DNA from: CAZRIP01 sp964600165
GTDB lineage: Bacteria; Elusimicrobiota; Elusimicrobia; UBA1565; UBA9628
Direction: 5' to 3'
Length of the DNA: 39,606 bases
Assembly (NCBI GenBank): GCA_964600165.1
Contig: CAZRIP010000017.1
Location: 1-39,606, forward strand
The position numbers were made by a program, and so were the translations under genes. Shown piece by piece: positions 1 through 8,479 of this stretch. The notes under the pieces are model-generated. The model ran no database searches. It was not told the origin of the DNA and saw only the letters and a list, made by a program, of their open reading frames with translations. The first letter of the stretch is position 1. Every line of letters begins with the position of its first letter.

Positions 1-1539
1 GGCCGGCGGCGCGGCCAGGGCGGGGCGCCTTCTATCGATGAGCCCGTGGATCGCGTTGAGAACCGCTCGCCGCTCGGGCTCGCCGAGAACGAAGGCATAC
101 GCGACCGGGACGAAAAGCGCCGTCTGGACGGCGATGCAGGCGGCCAGAACCCCGTAACTCGGGACGGGGAAGCGCGAGACCGCGTAGAAGCAGAGCCCCA
201 GCGGAACCGCCGCCTTGAGCTGCGTGAGCAAGATCGCGTCAAATAGATAGCGACGCAGGGAAAGCCCCGCAACGCGGCAGATGTAGACCGGCAAGATCAC
301 GAGCTTGAAAACGATAATCTCGATGAACGTGCCGAGCGCGACGCCGTAGATGCCGTAGGGCTTGATTAGAGCCACGCTGAGCGCGAGATTGATCACGCCC
401 TCACAGATGCTCATCACGGCGTAGACTCTGTGCTTTGACAAGCCGTAGAGCACTTGGATGCCCGGCCCTTGCGGGATCCCGAAGATCTGCGCGGCGGAAA
501 GGATCGCGGCGATGCGGTAGGCGTTGTCGAAACCAGGCCCCATCCAACGCAGGATGAACGAGCGGCCGTAGAAGATGATGCTCAGCCCCAGGAACGCGGA
601 GACGGTGGCGCTGAACCTCGCGGCCTTGAGCAGCGTGCTGCGGATCGAATCATAGTCGCCGCGCCCGTGGTATTGGCTGAAGACGGGGAGCATCGTACCG
701 CTGAAGATCGTGGCGAGCTTGTCAAAGCCGTCGACCAGCTTTCCTCCGATCGCGTAGGGGGTGACCAAGGCCGCGTTGAGGAAGATCGCGATCACCATCG
801 GATCGAGCTGGAAGCGCAGGATGTCCCCGATCTGACAGACGAGCACGTTCAGGCCGTAGTCGAACATTTCGCGAATCGTCCGCCGATCGCCTTTAAAAAG
901 AACGATCTTGAGCTGCGGGTAACTCGCCCGGCAGGTCGCGACGATGGCGGCGCGCTGGAGCAGACTGACAACGAGGAACACGACGGCGATCGCGACGACC
1001 CCCAGGTGCGCGCGAAGGCAGGCGTAGATGGCCCCGTTGTAAATGATCGTCCGGGAGATCGAGATCGCCGCGAGGTAGTCGTAACGGACCCGGGCCGCCA
1101 ACATCCCGATATAGACTTTGGCGGGGAACACGATCGCCGCCGCGCTCCCCATGAGCACGATCAACTCGCGAACCATCGCCACCTCGCCGCGGTCGCGCAA
1201 GAAGAGCGGGCAGGCGAGCGCGGTCAGCAGCGTCGCGGCGATGACGACCGCCGCCATAAGAATAAATAGGAAATGCGCGGTGCTGGCCACCTCGTTGAAC
1301 TGCGCGACATCGTCTTTTCCAACGGCCTCGGACATATACTTGGTCGCCGCCGCCGAGAGGCCCAGGTCGAGGAAGCCGTAATAGCCGACAACGGCCCCGA
1401 CCAGCATCCAGATTCCGTAGATCCGGTCCCCGAGCGTGTGCACGAGAAGCGGCGTCACGAAGAAGGTCGCGCCCAGCAGCAGGACGAGGTCGCAGGTACG
1501 CAGGATTGAGGCTCTGAGGATTTTGCTGCCGACGGTCAT
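1..1539 (-). CDS. Wzx-type polysaccharide flippase (partial, C-terminus off the left edge)
   Basis: This is an open frame of 513 codons that runs to base 1 without a stop, so the C-terminus lies outside the window. The protein starts MTVGSKILRASILRT and is a chain of hydrophobic segments broken by short basic loops (for example LVLLLGATFFVTPLLV and FILMAAVVIAATLLTALACPLF). That is the pattern of the 12-14-helix MOP/Wzx flippases, which move undecaprenyl-linked sugar units across the inner membrane. Motifs such as YGFLDLGLSAAATKYMSE near residues 55-72 (a typical 'GxxDLGL' element) and the repeated short G/P turns support the family. The ATG overlaps the stop of the upstream kinase gene by four bases (ATGA), so the two are translationally coupled. 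Substrate cannot be told from sequence. The family call is firm; the length of the missing tail is unknown. Confidence 0.9.
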   Translation of the reverse strand, partial: MTVGSKILRASILRTCDLVLLLGATFFVTPLLVHTLGDRIYGIWMLVGAVVGYYGFLDLGLSAAATKYMSEAVGKDDVAQFNEVASTAHFLFILMAAVVIAATLLTALACPLFLRDRGEVAMVRELIVLMGSAAAIVFPAKVYIGMLAARVRYDYLAAISISRTIIYNGAIYACLRAHLGVVAIAVVFLVVSLLQRAAIVATCRASYPQLKIVLFKGDRRTIREMFDYGLNVLVCQIGDILRFQLDPMVIAIFLNAALVTPYAIGGKLVDGFDKLATIFSGTMLPVFSQYHGRGDYDSIRSTLLKAARFSATVSAFLGLSIIFYGRSFILRWMGPGFDNAYRIAAILSAAQIFGIPQGPGIQVLYGLSKHRVYAVMSICEGVINLALSVALIKPYGIYGVALGTFIEIIVFKLVILPVYICRVAGLSLRRYLFDAILLTQLKAAVPLGLCFYAVSRFPVPSYGVLAACIAVQTALFVPVAYAFVLGEPERRAVLNAIHGLIDRRRPALAAPPA

Positions 1540-3212
1540 CGGCCCCGCCGGATGTACCTCTTGAAATCCCGGCCATCCGCGTATCCGAGGCTCCGCGGTC
1601 GCGCGCCGTTGATCACGGCTCCGACGATCTCGACGCCGCCGGCGCGCAGCCGCTCGCAGGCCGTCCGCAGCAAGTCGAGGGGCGTGTAGCCTGAGCGCGA
1701 GACCATCAGAGATGTCCGGACGCGGATGCCCCAAAGCAGGGTATCGCTGATGGGAAAGACGGGCGGGCAGTCGACGATCACGCGGTCGTAGCGCTCGTGC
1801 GCCCATTTTAAGAGCTTGGGGAGCGCCTCGACGCTCAAGAGCTCCGCGGGATTCGGCGGGATCTCTCCGGCACCGATGAGGTCGAGCGCGGGGACCCCGG
1901 TCCCCTGAAGCAGCTCGCCCGGCGAGGCGACCTTGCCCGACAAGAAATCGCTCAAGCCGCGCTGGCCGCCTTCGCCGAGGATTCGGTCCTGGCTCGCTCG
2001 ACGCAGATCTCCGTCGATGATCAGCGTCTTCTTGCCGAGCTGCGAAAGAGCGACGGCGAGGTTCGCCGCGACGAAGCTCTTGCCTTCGTCTTGAGCCGCG
2101 CTCGTGACGAGCAAGAAAGCGTCCCGGCCCGGCTTGTCTGCGGAGGCCAGCATCGCTCTGAGCGTGCGGAAGGCCTCGCTCGTCAATGAGGGCTCGGGCG
2201 ACAGCAGCTGCGCGTAGATCTTCTCCCTCTTTTTGAGCCGCAGCCGCGGGATGTGGCCGAGGACCGGCAAGCCGACACCACGCTCGACGTCGCGTTGAGT
2301 GCGGATCGTCTGATCGAGACTTTCGAGGCCGATGGCGGCGAGGCAGCCGAGGACCAGGCCTCCGAAGATACCCAGCAGCAGCGCCAACATTTTCCGCGGG
2401 CGAACAGGACGTTCGGGCCAGTAGGGAGGGTCGATGAGGCGAACGTTGTTGGGCCGGAGCTGTCCGGAAAGCTCGGCGCGGAAGCTGCCGACGATGCGAT
2501 CGATCTCCTGATCTCTCGCCGAGCGCAACAGTCCAAGTTGAGTGCGCAGCGCGACAACCTCCGGATGATCATCCGTTTCCTTGGTCCGCAGGCTCGCCAG
2601 ATCGCCCTCGACTTGGAGTATTCGCTGTTTATAGCCCTGGATGAGCGGGCTCGCGAGCACGGCGGGCAGAGACTCGTAGACCTTTTGAGCGTCGGCGCCT
2701 CGCGCGCGCTTATCGAGAGAGGCCAGCACGTGCTTGGACATGAACAGCTGGTTGTTGAGGTTTTCCTGGATGAAGTTTTGCGCGAGCGCGTCGGCGATCT
2801 TGACCGCGAGCGCCCGATCGACGCTCTCGGCGTTGATATAGCACAGGCGCGTCTTCGGCACCGCGAGCACCTCGACGGCGTCGCGAAAGCGCTGCCTCGT
2901 CTTGAACTCCTCCGTCTGGTCGAGGGCGAGATCCCGGTAGACCTTCCGAAGCGCCGTCTCACTGACGATGAGCTTGGCCTGAGTCGCCAGATAGTCGTCG
3001 TCGACGGCCGGATTGGTCGGGGGAGCCGTGACGTCGCTCACCCGCTCCACGTCGACCAGCGCAGTGGCGCGATAGACTGGCTTGGTCAGGAACGCATAGG
3101 CCCCCATCAACGCGAGAAATCCGAAAGCCACGCCCGCGACGGTCCAGCGCCGGCGCGAGAGAATGCCGAGGTAGTCGGAGAAGGTCATATCCGGGCGTTC
3201 GCTTTTAGTCAT
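1536..3212 (-). CDS. Wzc-type chain-length determinant / BY-family tyrosine kinase
   Basis: A 558-residue inner-membrane polysaccharide co-polymerase fused to a cytoplasmic bacterial tyrosine kinase. The Wzz part has a first membrane segment at about 24-42, a periplasmic region with coiled-coil stretches, a proline-rich element at 262-273 and a second membrane segment at about 274-296. The kinase part has a Walker A-like SAAQDEGKS (371-379), Walker A' TLIIDGDLR (396-404) and Walker B VIVDCPP (478-484). Known members control polymer length and export by autophosphorylation of a C-terminal tyrosine cluster. Here the tail has only Y544 and Y552 and is Arg-rich instead, so the usual cluster is reduced. 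The gene starts 5 bp after the Wza stop and overlaps the flippase gene by 4 bp. The matching phosphatase may be the LMW-PTP domain encoded at 14679-16328. Confidence 0.93.
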   Translation of the reverse strand: MTKSERPDMTFSDYLGILSRRRWTVAGVAFGFLALMGAYAFLTKPVYRATALVDVERVSDVTAPPTNPAVDDDYLATQAKLIVSETALRKVYRDLALDQTEEFKTRQRFRDAVEVLAVPKTRLCYINAESVDRALAVKIADALAQNFIQENLNNQLFMSKHVLASLDKRARGADAQKVYESLPAVLASPLIQGYKQRILQVEGDLASLRTKETDDHPEVVALRTQLGLLRSARDQEIDRIVGSFRAELSGQLRPNNVRLIDPPYWPERPVRPRKMLALLLGIFGGLVLGCLAAIGLESLDQTIRTQRDVERGVGLPVLGHIPRLRLKKREKIYAQLLSPEPSLTSEAFRTLRAMLASADKPGRDAFLLVTSAAQDEGKSFVAANLAVALSQLGKKTLIIDGDLRRASQDRILGEGGQRGLSDFLSGKVASPGELLQGTGVPALDLIGAGEIPPNPAELLSVEALPKLLKWAHERYDRVIVDCPPVFPISDTLLWGIRVRTSLMVSRSGYTPLDLLRTACERLRAGGVEIVGAVINGARPRSLGYADGRDFKRYIRRGR

Positions 3213-3217
3213 TTGGT

Positions 3218-3847
3218 TTAGAATAGGCTCTGGGGAACATAGACGACGTCGTCGGGCTCGACGGGCATGTCGCCGCTCGGGTCCCCGCGACTGATCGCCG
3301 CCTTGAGGTTCACTTTATAGTCCACATTCTTGCCGCTTATGGAGCGCAGCAGGTGCGTCCGGGCCGGGGCGGCGCCCTTGGTGAACCCTCCGGCCGCGGT
3401 TATCGCCTGCAATACGGTCATCTTCTCGCCGACCGGCAGCGGGTAGGGGCCCGGCTTTTGCACTTCGCCGAGAACGAACAGCTGCTTCGTGCCGTAGTCG
3501 TCGACCAAAATGGTGACTTGCGGACTGGTGTAGTATTTGGAGAGCCGGCGCTGGAGCTCCAGCTGCGCCTGCCCGACCGTCATCCCGCCCACGACGACGC
3601 TGCCGACGAGCGGCATCATGATCGTGCCGTCGGTGTCCACTCGGAGCCTGCGAGCGAGCTCCGCGTCCTGATAAACCGAGATCTCGATCAAAGCGCCGGG
3701 AGAGAGCCGGTAGTCGCTGCGGGCCTGCGCGGCGCTGCGCTGCGCGCTCGAAATCTCCGTCGTCTCTTGCGTGATTGGCGGCTTCGGGCCCGACGCGCAG
3801 CCGTTCAAGGCGGTCAGCGCCGCGACCAGTCCGATTATTTTTTTCAT
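3218..3847 (-). CDS. Wza-type polysaccharide export lipoprotein
   Basis: A 209-residue outer-membrane export protein with a Poly_export domain followed by an SLBB domain. The start chosen gives MKKIIGLVAALTAL followed by the lipobox L14-N-G-C17, so C17 would be lipidated; starts 18 or 39 bases upstream would bury the signal peptide. The Poly_export region runs from about 45 (YRLSPGALIEISVYQD) through RVDTDGTIMMPLVGSVVVGGMT. The SLBB-like part is around 130-190 (VLGEVQKPGPYPLPVG, AITAAGGFTKGA). Family members form an octameric outer-membrane channel that works with Wzc; this one is short (Wza of E. coli is near 380) and lacks the C-terminal amphipathic helix, like other minimal PES proteins. 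It lies between the glycosyltransferase gene (49 bp gap) and the kinase gene (5 bp gap), in one operon. Confidence 0.92.
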   Translation of the reverse strand: MKKIIGLVAALTALNGCASGPKPPITQETTEISSAQRSAAQARSDYRLSPGALIEISVYQDAELARRLRVDTDGTIMMPLVGSVVVGGMTVGQAQLELQRRLSKYYTSPQVTILVDDYGTKQLFVLGEVQKPGPYPLPVGEKMTVLQAITAAGGFTKGAAPARTHLLRSISGKNVDYKVNLKAAISRGDPSGDMPVEPDDVVYVPQSLF

Positions 3848-3896
3848 GCCGCGATAGGATGCCATGCCGCGCCGTTCCAAAGCCATCGCGAGGCTG

Positions 3897-5030
3897 TCAT
3901 AAATTGATGTCGCACAGTTCCCGGTAGAGAGCGATCATTCGCCGCGACAGGGTCTCGATGGAAAAGCGGGCCTCGAACATCCGCCGCGCGTTGGCGCCGA
4001 GACGCAATCTTTCGGGCTCGTCTCGAAGCAGCGTTTCGAGCGCCCGAGCCAGCCGCGGCGAGTCCGCGACGGGAACCACGAGCCCCGCGCCAGGCGGCTC
4101 GAGCAGGATTCGGCTACCAGAGACGCGCGTAGAGACGACGGGCAGCCCGCTCGCCAGCGCCTCCAGCATGGCGTTCGACAGTCCTTCAATTAAGGAGGGA
4201 ATCACGAACAGGTCGGAGGCGCGATACCAAGTCTCGACGTCGGCGCGAGCCCCCGCCAAATGCACCGTCCCCTGGAGTTCCGGCCGGCTCGCGGCCCGGC
4301 TGACCTTTTCGCGCTCAAGGCCGTCTCCGACGAGCACAAGAAGAGTTTCTCGCCGCAGCCGCTCGTCGACGGCCTCCCACGCCTTCAGCAGGCCGACGGC
4401 ATTTTTCTCGGGCCGAAGACAGCCCACATAGAGCAGGACGGTCCGGCCGTCGAGGCCGAGCGTTCGGCGCGCGGCTACGCGCTCCTCGCCGGTAGCCGGC
4501 CGGAAGAGGCTCCCGTCGGCGCCGTTGGGGATCAAATGAACCCGCTTGCGCGGGATGCCCAGGTCGAGCGCCTCTCGGCGCGTCTCCTCGCTGATCGCCA
4601 CGCAGGCGCCGACCCGTCGATGGAGGAAGCCGAATCCTCGATTGTGGATCCCCAACGCCCCCGAGCTCGCGAGTTTGAGAACGACCGGCCGCCTCAGCAG
4701 CTTCCCAAGAGCGATGGCCAGCGCCGCGTGCCCGCCGCCTTGGTGAACGTGCCAGACGTCGAACGCGCGGCCGCGTCGCAGCAGGAAGAGCCCGAACGAA
4801 AGAAAAGCGAGCAAGGAATGGGGAAGGCGCCAGTAGCCGCACCATAGGCGCCGCACTTCGTAGCCGTCGCGCAGCTCGCGCGCTCTCCACTCCGGCTCCC
4901 AGCGCTCGGTGAGCACCGTCACGCGGACGCCCGCGCGCGCCAGAGCGGCGGATAGCCGCTCGGCCGCGCGCTCATAACCGCCGATCTGCGGCCAGAATTG
5001 GGGGCAGATCATCAAGACCGAGAGTCCCAT
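3897..5030 (-). CDS. Glycosyltransferase family 4 (GT4)
   Basis: A 377-residue GT-B fold retaining glycosyltransferase, first gene of the leftward polysaccharide operon. The N-terminal acceptor domain opens with MGLSVLMICPQFWPQIGGYERAA, the usual GT4 start with a glycine-rich loop. The C-terminal donor domain has VLLYVGCLRPEKN and the EX7E signature (E-GLSNAML-E, about residues 282-290), which binds the nucleotide-sugar donor. Sugar and acceptor are unknown. The ATG at 5030 is preferred over an in-frame upstream codon at 5066 because it matches the family start and sits 8 nt after an extended -10 box (TGG-TAAATT), which would make the mRNA leaderless. Expected location is the cytoplasm or inner-membrane face, where it would add a sugar to a lipid-linked unit. 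Confidence 0.92.
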   Translation of the reverse strand: MGLSVLMICPQFWPQIGGYERAAERLSAALARAGVRVTVLTERWEPEWRARELRDGYEVRRLWCGYWRLPHSLLAFLSFGLFLLRRGRAFDVWHVHQGGGHAALAIALGKLLRRPVVLKLASSGALGIHNRGFGFLHRRVGACVAISEETRREALDLGIPRKRVHLIPNGADGSLFRPATGEERVAARRTLGLDGRTVLLYVGCLRPEKNAVGLLKAWEAVDERLRRETLLVLVGDGLEREKVSRAASRPELQGTVHLAGARADVETWYRASDLFVIPSLIEGLSNAMLEALASGLPVVSTRVSGSRILLEPPGAGLVVPVADSPRLARALETLLRDEPERLRLGANARRMFEARFSIETLSRRMIALYRELCDINL

Positions 5031-5037
5031 GGCGATC

Positions 5038-5046
5038 AATTTACCA
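5038..5046 (-). promoter_or_regulatory. Extended -10 box of the leftward polysaccharide operon
   Basis: Read on the minus strand, TGG-TAAATT ends 8 nt before the ATG at 5030. It closely resembles the boxes before addA (TGG-TAAAAT) and the xdhC-like gene (TGG-TAATCT). No clear -35 is seen, as is common with an extended -10. It predicts transcription starting at or within one base of the start codon. Confidence 0.55.
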
Positions 5047-5136
5047 TCGCGCGGCCGCAAGACCAATAGCGACGCCGAAAATTATTCTTTTCACCGTCTT
5101 GACGCCCGCGAGATGCTCAATCGGGGCGAGATAAGC

Positions 5137-5142
5137 TAGAGT
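5137..5142 (+). promoter_or_regulatory. Probable -10 box of the beta-barrel gene
   Basis: TAGAGT ends 8 nt before the ATG at 5150, the same geometry as the stronger boxes elsewhere in the window. The match to TATAAT is only four of six and no convincing -35 lies 17 bp upstream, so this is supported mainly by position. Confidence 0.35.
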
Positions 5143-5149
5143 CGCGGTC

Positions 5150-6382
5150 ATGATAGGGTTGTCCATCTCGCTGCTGATGACGACGGTCGTTCCATCTTTT
5201 GCCGCGACGATGGCCGGCTTTCCGACGCCCCCCACTCTCGCGGGGGGTACCGCGCAGTTCCATCCCCACGCCGGCATCAGCGAATCCTACGATTCGAACA
5301 TCTTCTTGAGCCCGGGCGGCGGGAACAATCAGCCCGTGTTGTCCTCGTGGATCCACACGCCGGACCTCGGTTTCGGTCTGATCGCCGATCCCTCGGATCA
5401 TCACCGAGCCGAGCTCAACTATGACGCGGCCGACAGGATCTACTCGAAAGACCCGAGCGCCAACAACGCAGTCATTCAGAACGCCGACGCGGGCTATTGG
5501 TATGAAGGCCCGCGGGGCCAGACGGCCCATGTCTTCGACAGCTACCTCAACACGGTCGATCCGGCGGACTCGGAATTGACGGCCAGACGGCGCCGCTGGC
5601 TCAACACCACCGGCATCGAGCTCGACGAGGCTCCCGGCGACGGCCGCTTGTCCTTCGGCGCTGACGGGCAAGAAGACCGGTACAAATATGTAAGCGACGA
5701 CATCACCCTGGGGCCGGGACTCGACCGCTACGAGCAGCTTTTCGGCGTCAAGGCCGGCTGGCAAGTCCAGCCGAAGACCATCCTCTACGCGGCCTATCAT
5801 CGGCAGCTGATCCACTATACGGACGCGCCCAGCCCGAGCAAGAACAGCAAGGGGCAACTGGCCGACGTGGGCGTTCAGGGAGAGCTCTCCGACAAGGTAA
5901 CTGGACACGTGCAGACCGGCGTGGTCTTTCGCCATTACGATGAGGCGGCCGCGCCGGGCCTTGACCGCGACACCAAAGACGTCACGGCGCTCGTCGAGCT
6001 GCGCTATCTGCCGCAGGAACGCACGACCGTCGCGCTCACCGTGAGCCGGCTGCTGCAGGAGGCCACGTTCTCCATCAACCAGTTCTACGTCGCCACGGGC
6101 GCCGACCTCGAGCTGACCCACGGCTTCCTTTGGGGGCCTACGGCGAGCCTCGGCGGCGGCTACTCATTGAACACTTATCCGGCGGCGAGCCCATCGGCGT
6201 CGGGAGGAACGTTGGACCGGCGCGACGATCTCTATCGGGCCACCGCGGGTATCACCTACCCGATTCGCGACTGGCTCAAGGCTTCGGCGACCTACCGCTA
6301 CCAATCGCGCTTTTCGCACGGATTTTCGGAGTTCGACTATCGCGACCACATCGCGACCGTGTCGTTGACCGCCACGTTCTAG
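5150..6382 (+). CDS. Outer-membrane beta-barrel protein of the polysaccharide locus
   Basis: A 410-residue exported protein. Residues 1-18 form a signal peptide (MIGLSISLLMTTVVPSFA). After it, HPHAGISESYDSNIF is the typical first strand of the outer-membrane beta-barrel family found in EPS loci (EpsL/BBP2-like), where SYDSN is a recurring motif. The rest alternates polar and hydrophobic residues in strands joined by short turns, and it ends in an aromatic (HIATVSLTATF), the C-terminal phenylalanine recognised by the BAM machinery. Likely role: an outer-membrane porin-like or scaffolding partner for polysaccharide export. It is divergent from the GT4/Wza/Wzc/Wzx operon, with 119 bp between the two start codons. 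Family is inferred from architecture; the exact function is unknown. Confidence 0.8.
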   Translation: MIGLSISLLMTTVVPSFAATMAGFPTPPTLAGGTAQFHPHAGISESYDSNIFLSPGGGNNQPVLSSWIHTPDLGFGLIADPSDHHRAELNYDAADRIYSKDPSANNAVIQNADAGYWYEGPRGQTAHVFDSYLNTVDPADSELTARRRRWLNTTGIELDEAPGDGRLSFGADGQEDRYKYVSDDITLGPGLDRYEQLFGVKAGWQVQPKTILYAAYHRQLIHYTDAPSPSKNSKGQLADVGVQGELSDKVTGHVQTGVVFRHYDEAAAPGLDRDTKDVTALVELRYLPQERTTVALTVSRLLQEATFSINQFYVATGADLELTHGFLWGPTASLGGGYSLNTYPAASPSASGGTLDRRDDLYRATAGITYPIRDWLKASATYRYQSRFSHGFSEFDYRDHIATVSLTATF

Positions 6383-6531
6383 AATAACCTGTTGAAAATG
6401 TCATGATCACGTCTTCCGCCGAGGAATGCCCGCAGAGCAGGAAGATGACGCATGGCCTGGCGAGAACTGTCGTCCTGGATCCGACAAAAAACGCTTGCGC
6501 CCGCGAGATGCCGCGGCGTCCCGCCTCTCTG

Positions 6532-6537
6532 TATAAT
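6532..6537 (+). promoter_or_regulatory. Consensus -10 box before the first deacetylase
   Basis: A perfect TATAAT ends 8 nt before the ATG at 6545, so the transcript would begin at the start codon. The region 17 bp upstream has no TTGACA-like sequence. Confidence 0.6.
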
Positions 6538-6544
6538 TAGTTTT

Positions 6545-7375
6545 ATGACACTCAGGACTCCTTCGCTGCCCATGACGCTTAGCCCGGTCTCCGAGAAAGA
6601 GGCCGTGAGGCTGAACTCCTTGATGTACCACGAGATCGTGACGACGCCGACCGGCAGTCGCTACGCCGTGACTCTCGACGAGTTCAAACGGCACCTGTCG
6701 GCGATCCAAGAGCGCGCGCCCGACGAAACCGGCTCCGGCTTCGCGATCACTTTCGACGACGGCCATCCCGGCTGGCTGGACGCCGGGGAGGCTTTGGCGC
6801 AACTCGGCTGGAAGGCGATCTTCTTCGTTGTGACGCGCGCCATCGGCCGGCCGGGGGAGCTCTCAACGGCGGACCTCCGCCTCCTCGCCGGCATGGGACA
6901 CCTGATCGGCTCCCACACAGTGGACCACCCGCCCTCGCTTTCGGACCGGGACTACGAATTCATCAAGCTCCAGTGGACGCGCAGCAAAGCCTTCCTCGAG
7001 GACGCCCTCGGGGCTCCCGTTCTCACAGCGGCGGTGCCGGGTGGCTATTACTCCGACGAAGTGGGCCGCGCGGCGGACGAGGCCGGGCTGCGCTACCTCT
7101 TCACGTCGGAGCCCGTGACTTCCAGTTGGAACGCAGGGCACTGCGTGGTCTTAGGGCGCTATACCATCTTCAACGGCACGAGCGCGCGCCTGGCCGCCGC
7201 TCTCGCCGCGGGAGATTCGTGGGCCACGGCGAGCCAGTTCGCGGCCTGGAACGTCAAGAAGACAATCCGGAAGACCATGCCGGGCCTGTACTTCGCCGTG
7301 CGGGACCGGGTCTATCCCAAGCCTGTCCGCGCTGCCGCGCCGGTCCTCTCGACCGACAAAGTCGCGTTCGATTGA
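6545..7375 (+). CDS. NodB-type polysaccharide deacetylase
   Basis: A 276-residue carbohydrate esterase family 4 (polysaccharide deacetylase) protein. The metal-binding motifs are visible: TFDD at 69-72 (catalytic base and metal Asp) and H124-x3-H128 (SHTVDH). MYHEI near residue 27 is the usual beta-1 motif of this family. Members remove N- or O-acetyl groups from polysaccharides or lipid-linked sugars. No signal peptide is obvious, so it may act in the cytoplasm on precursors, or be exported without a classical signal. The ATG at 6545 is chosen because TATAAT ends 8 nt before it. An ATG at 6572 is possible but would need a leader, with only a distant AGGA. An upstream in-frame codon at 6452 would place the promoter inside the gene. 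Confidence 0.87.
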   Translation: MTLRTPSLPMTLSPVSEKEAVRLNSLMYHEIVTTPTGSRYAVTLDEFKRHLSAIQERAPDETGSGFAITFDDGHPGWLDAGEALAQLGWKAIFFVVTRAIGRPGELSTADLRLLAGMGHLIGSHTVDHPPSLSDRDYEFIKLQWTRSKAFLEDALGAPVLTAAVPGGYYSDEVGRAADEAGLRYLFTSEPVTSSWNAGHCVVLGRYTIFNGTSARLAAALAAGDSWATASQFAAWNVKKTIRKTMPGLYFAVRDRVYPKPVRAAAPVLSTDKVAFD

Positions 7376-7427
7376 CCCCGACGGGCCGCTCTGATGGTCT
7401 GCGCGCTTATTGCGCTCAAGAGAGTGG

Positions 7428-7450
7428 TCGGATGACTTCTAGTCATCCGA
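7428..7450. promoter_or_regulatory. Perfect 10-bp inverted repeat in the galE promoter
   Basis: TCGGATGACT, three bases (TCT), then its exact reverse complement. It ends 6 bp before the -10 box of galE and covers the place where the -35 should lie. There is no T-run after it, so it is not a good intrinsic terminator for the deacetylase gene. A repressor or activator operator is the simplest reading. Confidence 0.6.
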
Positions 7451-7456
7451 TAAGCG

Positions 7457-7462
7457 TATGAT
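7457..7462 (+). promoter_or_regulatory. -10 box of galE
   Basis: TATGAT ends 7 nt before the ATG at 7469, so the predicted transcription start is the A of the start codon. The -35 region is taken up by the inverted repeat at 7428-7450. Confidence 0.55.
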
Positions 7463-7468
7463 CCCCGC

Positions 7469-8479
7469 ATGAAAGTCCTCGTCACCGGAGCCGCAGGCTA
7501 TATCGGCAGCCACGCCGCGCTCGAACTGCTCCGCGCGGGCCATGAGGTCGTCGGCTTCGACAATCTATGCAACTCGTCGGAACGCGCCGTCGAGCGCGTG
7601 CGTGAGCTCTCGGGCAAGGCGCTGCGCTTCCAGAAGCTCGACTTGCGGGACGACGCTCGCTTGAAGGCCTTGCTCGCCGAGGGCTTCGACGCCGTCATGC
7701 ACTTCGCCGGTCTCAAGGCTGTCGGCGAATCCGTCGAGAAGCCCGAACTCTATCGAGAGAACAACTTCGTCGGCAGCATGAACCTGCTGTCGGCCATGAG
7801 GGAAGCCGGCTGCCGGCGCCTGATCTTCTCGTCCTCGTGCACGGTCTACGGCGAGGTGAAGAAAAGCCCGGTCGACGAGAGCCACCCGCGCTCGGCGATC
7901 AATCCCTACGGAGCCACCAAGCTCGCCGTCGAGGAAGCCTGCTTCGACCTCGCGCGACGCGAACAGGGGTGGCGCATCGCGCTCTTGCGCTATTTCAACC
8001 CAGTCGGCGCCCATGAAAGCGGACGCATCGGCGAAGACCCGCGCGGCGTCCCCAACAACCTCATGCCGTTCGTCATGCAGACGGCGATCGGCCTGCGCCC
8101 GCGAGTGCGCGTCTGGGGCGGCGATTATCCGACCGCCGACGGCACCGGCGTGCGCGACTATATCCACGTGGTCGATCTCGCGCTGGGGCACTTGGCCGCG
8201 CTGGATAAGATCGACTCGTTTTCCGGCGCCGAGGCCGTCAACCTCGGGACCGGCCGCGGCTATTCGGTGCTCGAGGTGATCGCCGCCGCGTCCAAGGCCG
8301 CCGGGCGCGCGATCCCGTACAAGATCGAGCCGCGCCGCCCAGGCGACTCCGCGTCGGTCTGGGCGGACCCGTCTCTCGCCAAGAAAAAGCTCGGCTGGGA
8401 GGCGACGCGCGGACTCGATCAAATGTGCGCCGACCACTGGCGCTGGCAGCAGGCCAACCCCAAAGGCTATACCGAGTGA
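7469..8479 (+). CDS. galE: UDP-glucose 4-epimerase
   Basis: A 336-residue extended short-chain dehydrogenase that interconverts UDP-glucose and UDP-galactose (some members also the N-acetyl forms) using bound NAD. The NAD-binding GxxGxxG is at 7-13 (GAAGYIG). The catalytic Ser is S123 in SSSCTVYG, and the YxxxK pair is Y147-GAT-K151. Further GalE hallmarks are FDNLCNSS (30-37), RYFNPVGAHESGRIGEDP and the C-terminal YKIEPRRPGDSASVWADP. Length matches the family (about 338). It supplies nucleotide sugars to the surrounding polysaccharide genes. The 3' end overlaps the convergent glycosyltransferase gene by 13 bp. It has its own promoter with a palindromic operator candidate. Confidence 0.96.
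   Translation: MKVLVTGAAGYIGSHAALELLRAGHEVVGFDNLCNSSERAVERVRELSGKALRFQKLDLRDDARLKALLAEGFDAVMHFAGLKAVGESVEKPELYRENNFVGSMNLLSAMREAGCRRLIFSSSCTVYGEVKKSPVDESHPRSAINPYGATKLAVEEACFDLARREQGWRIALLRYFNPVGAHESGRIGEDPRGVPNNLMPFVMQTAIGLRPRVRVWGGDYPTADGTGVRDYIHVVDLALGHLAALDKIDSFSGAEAVNLGTGRGYSVLEVIAAASKAAGRAIPYKIEPRRPGDSASVWADPSLAKKKLGWEATRGLDQMCADHWRWQQANPKGYTE

Noticed and set aside
454..1269. Long plus-strand open frame of 271 codons
   Set aside because: Antisense to the flippase frame; low-complexity Asp/Glu/Arg composition typical of a shadow in high-GC DNA.
7428..7450. Intrinsic terminator of the deacetylase gene
   Set aside because: The stem is perfect but no T-run follows; its place over the galE -35 fits an operator better.
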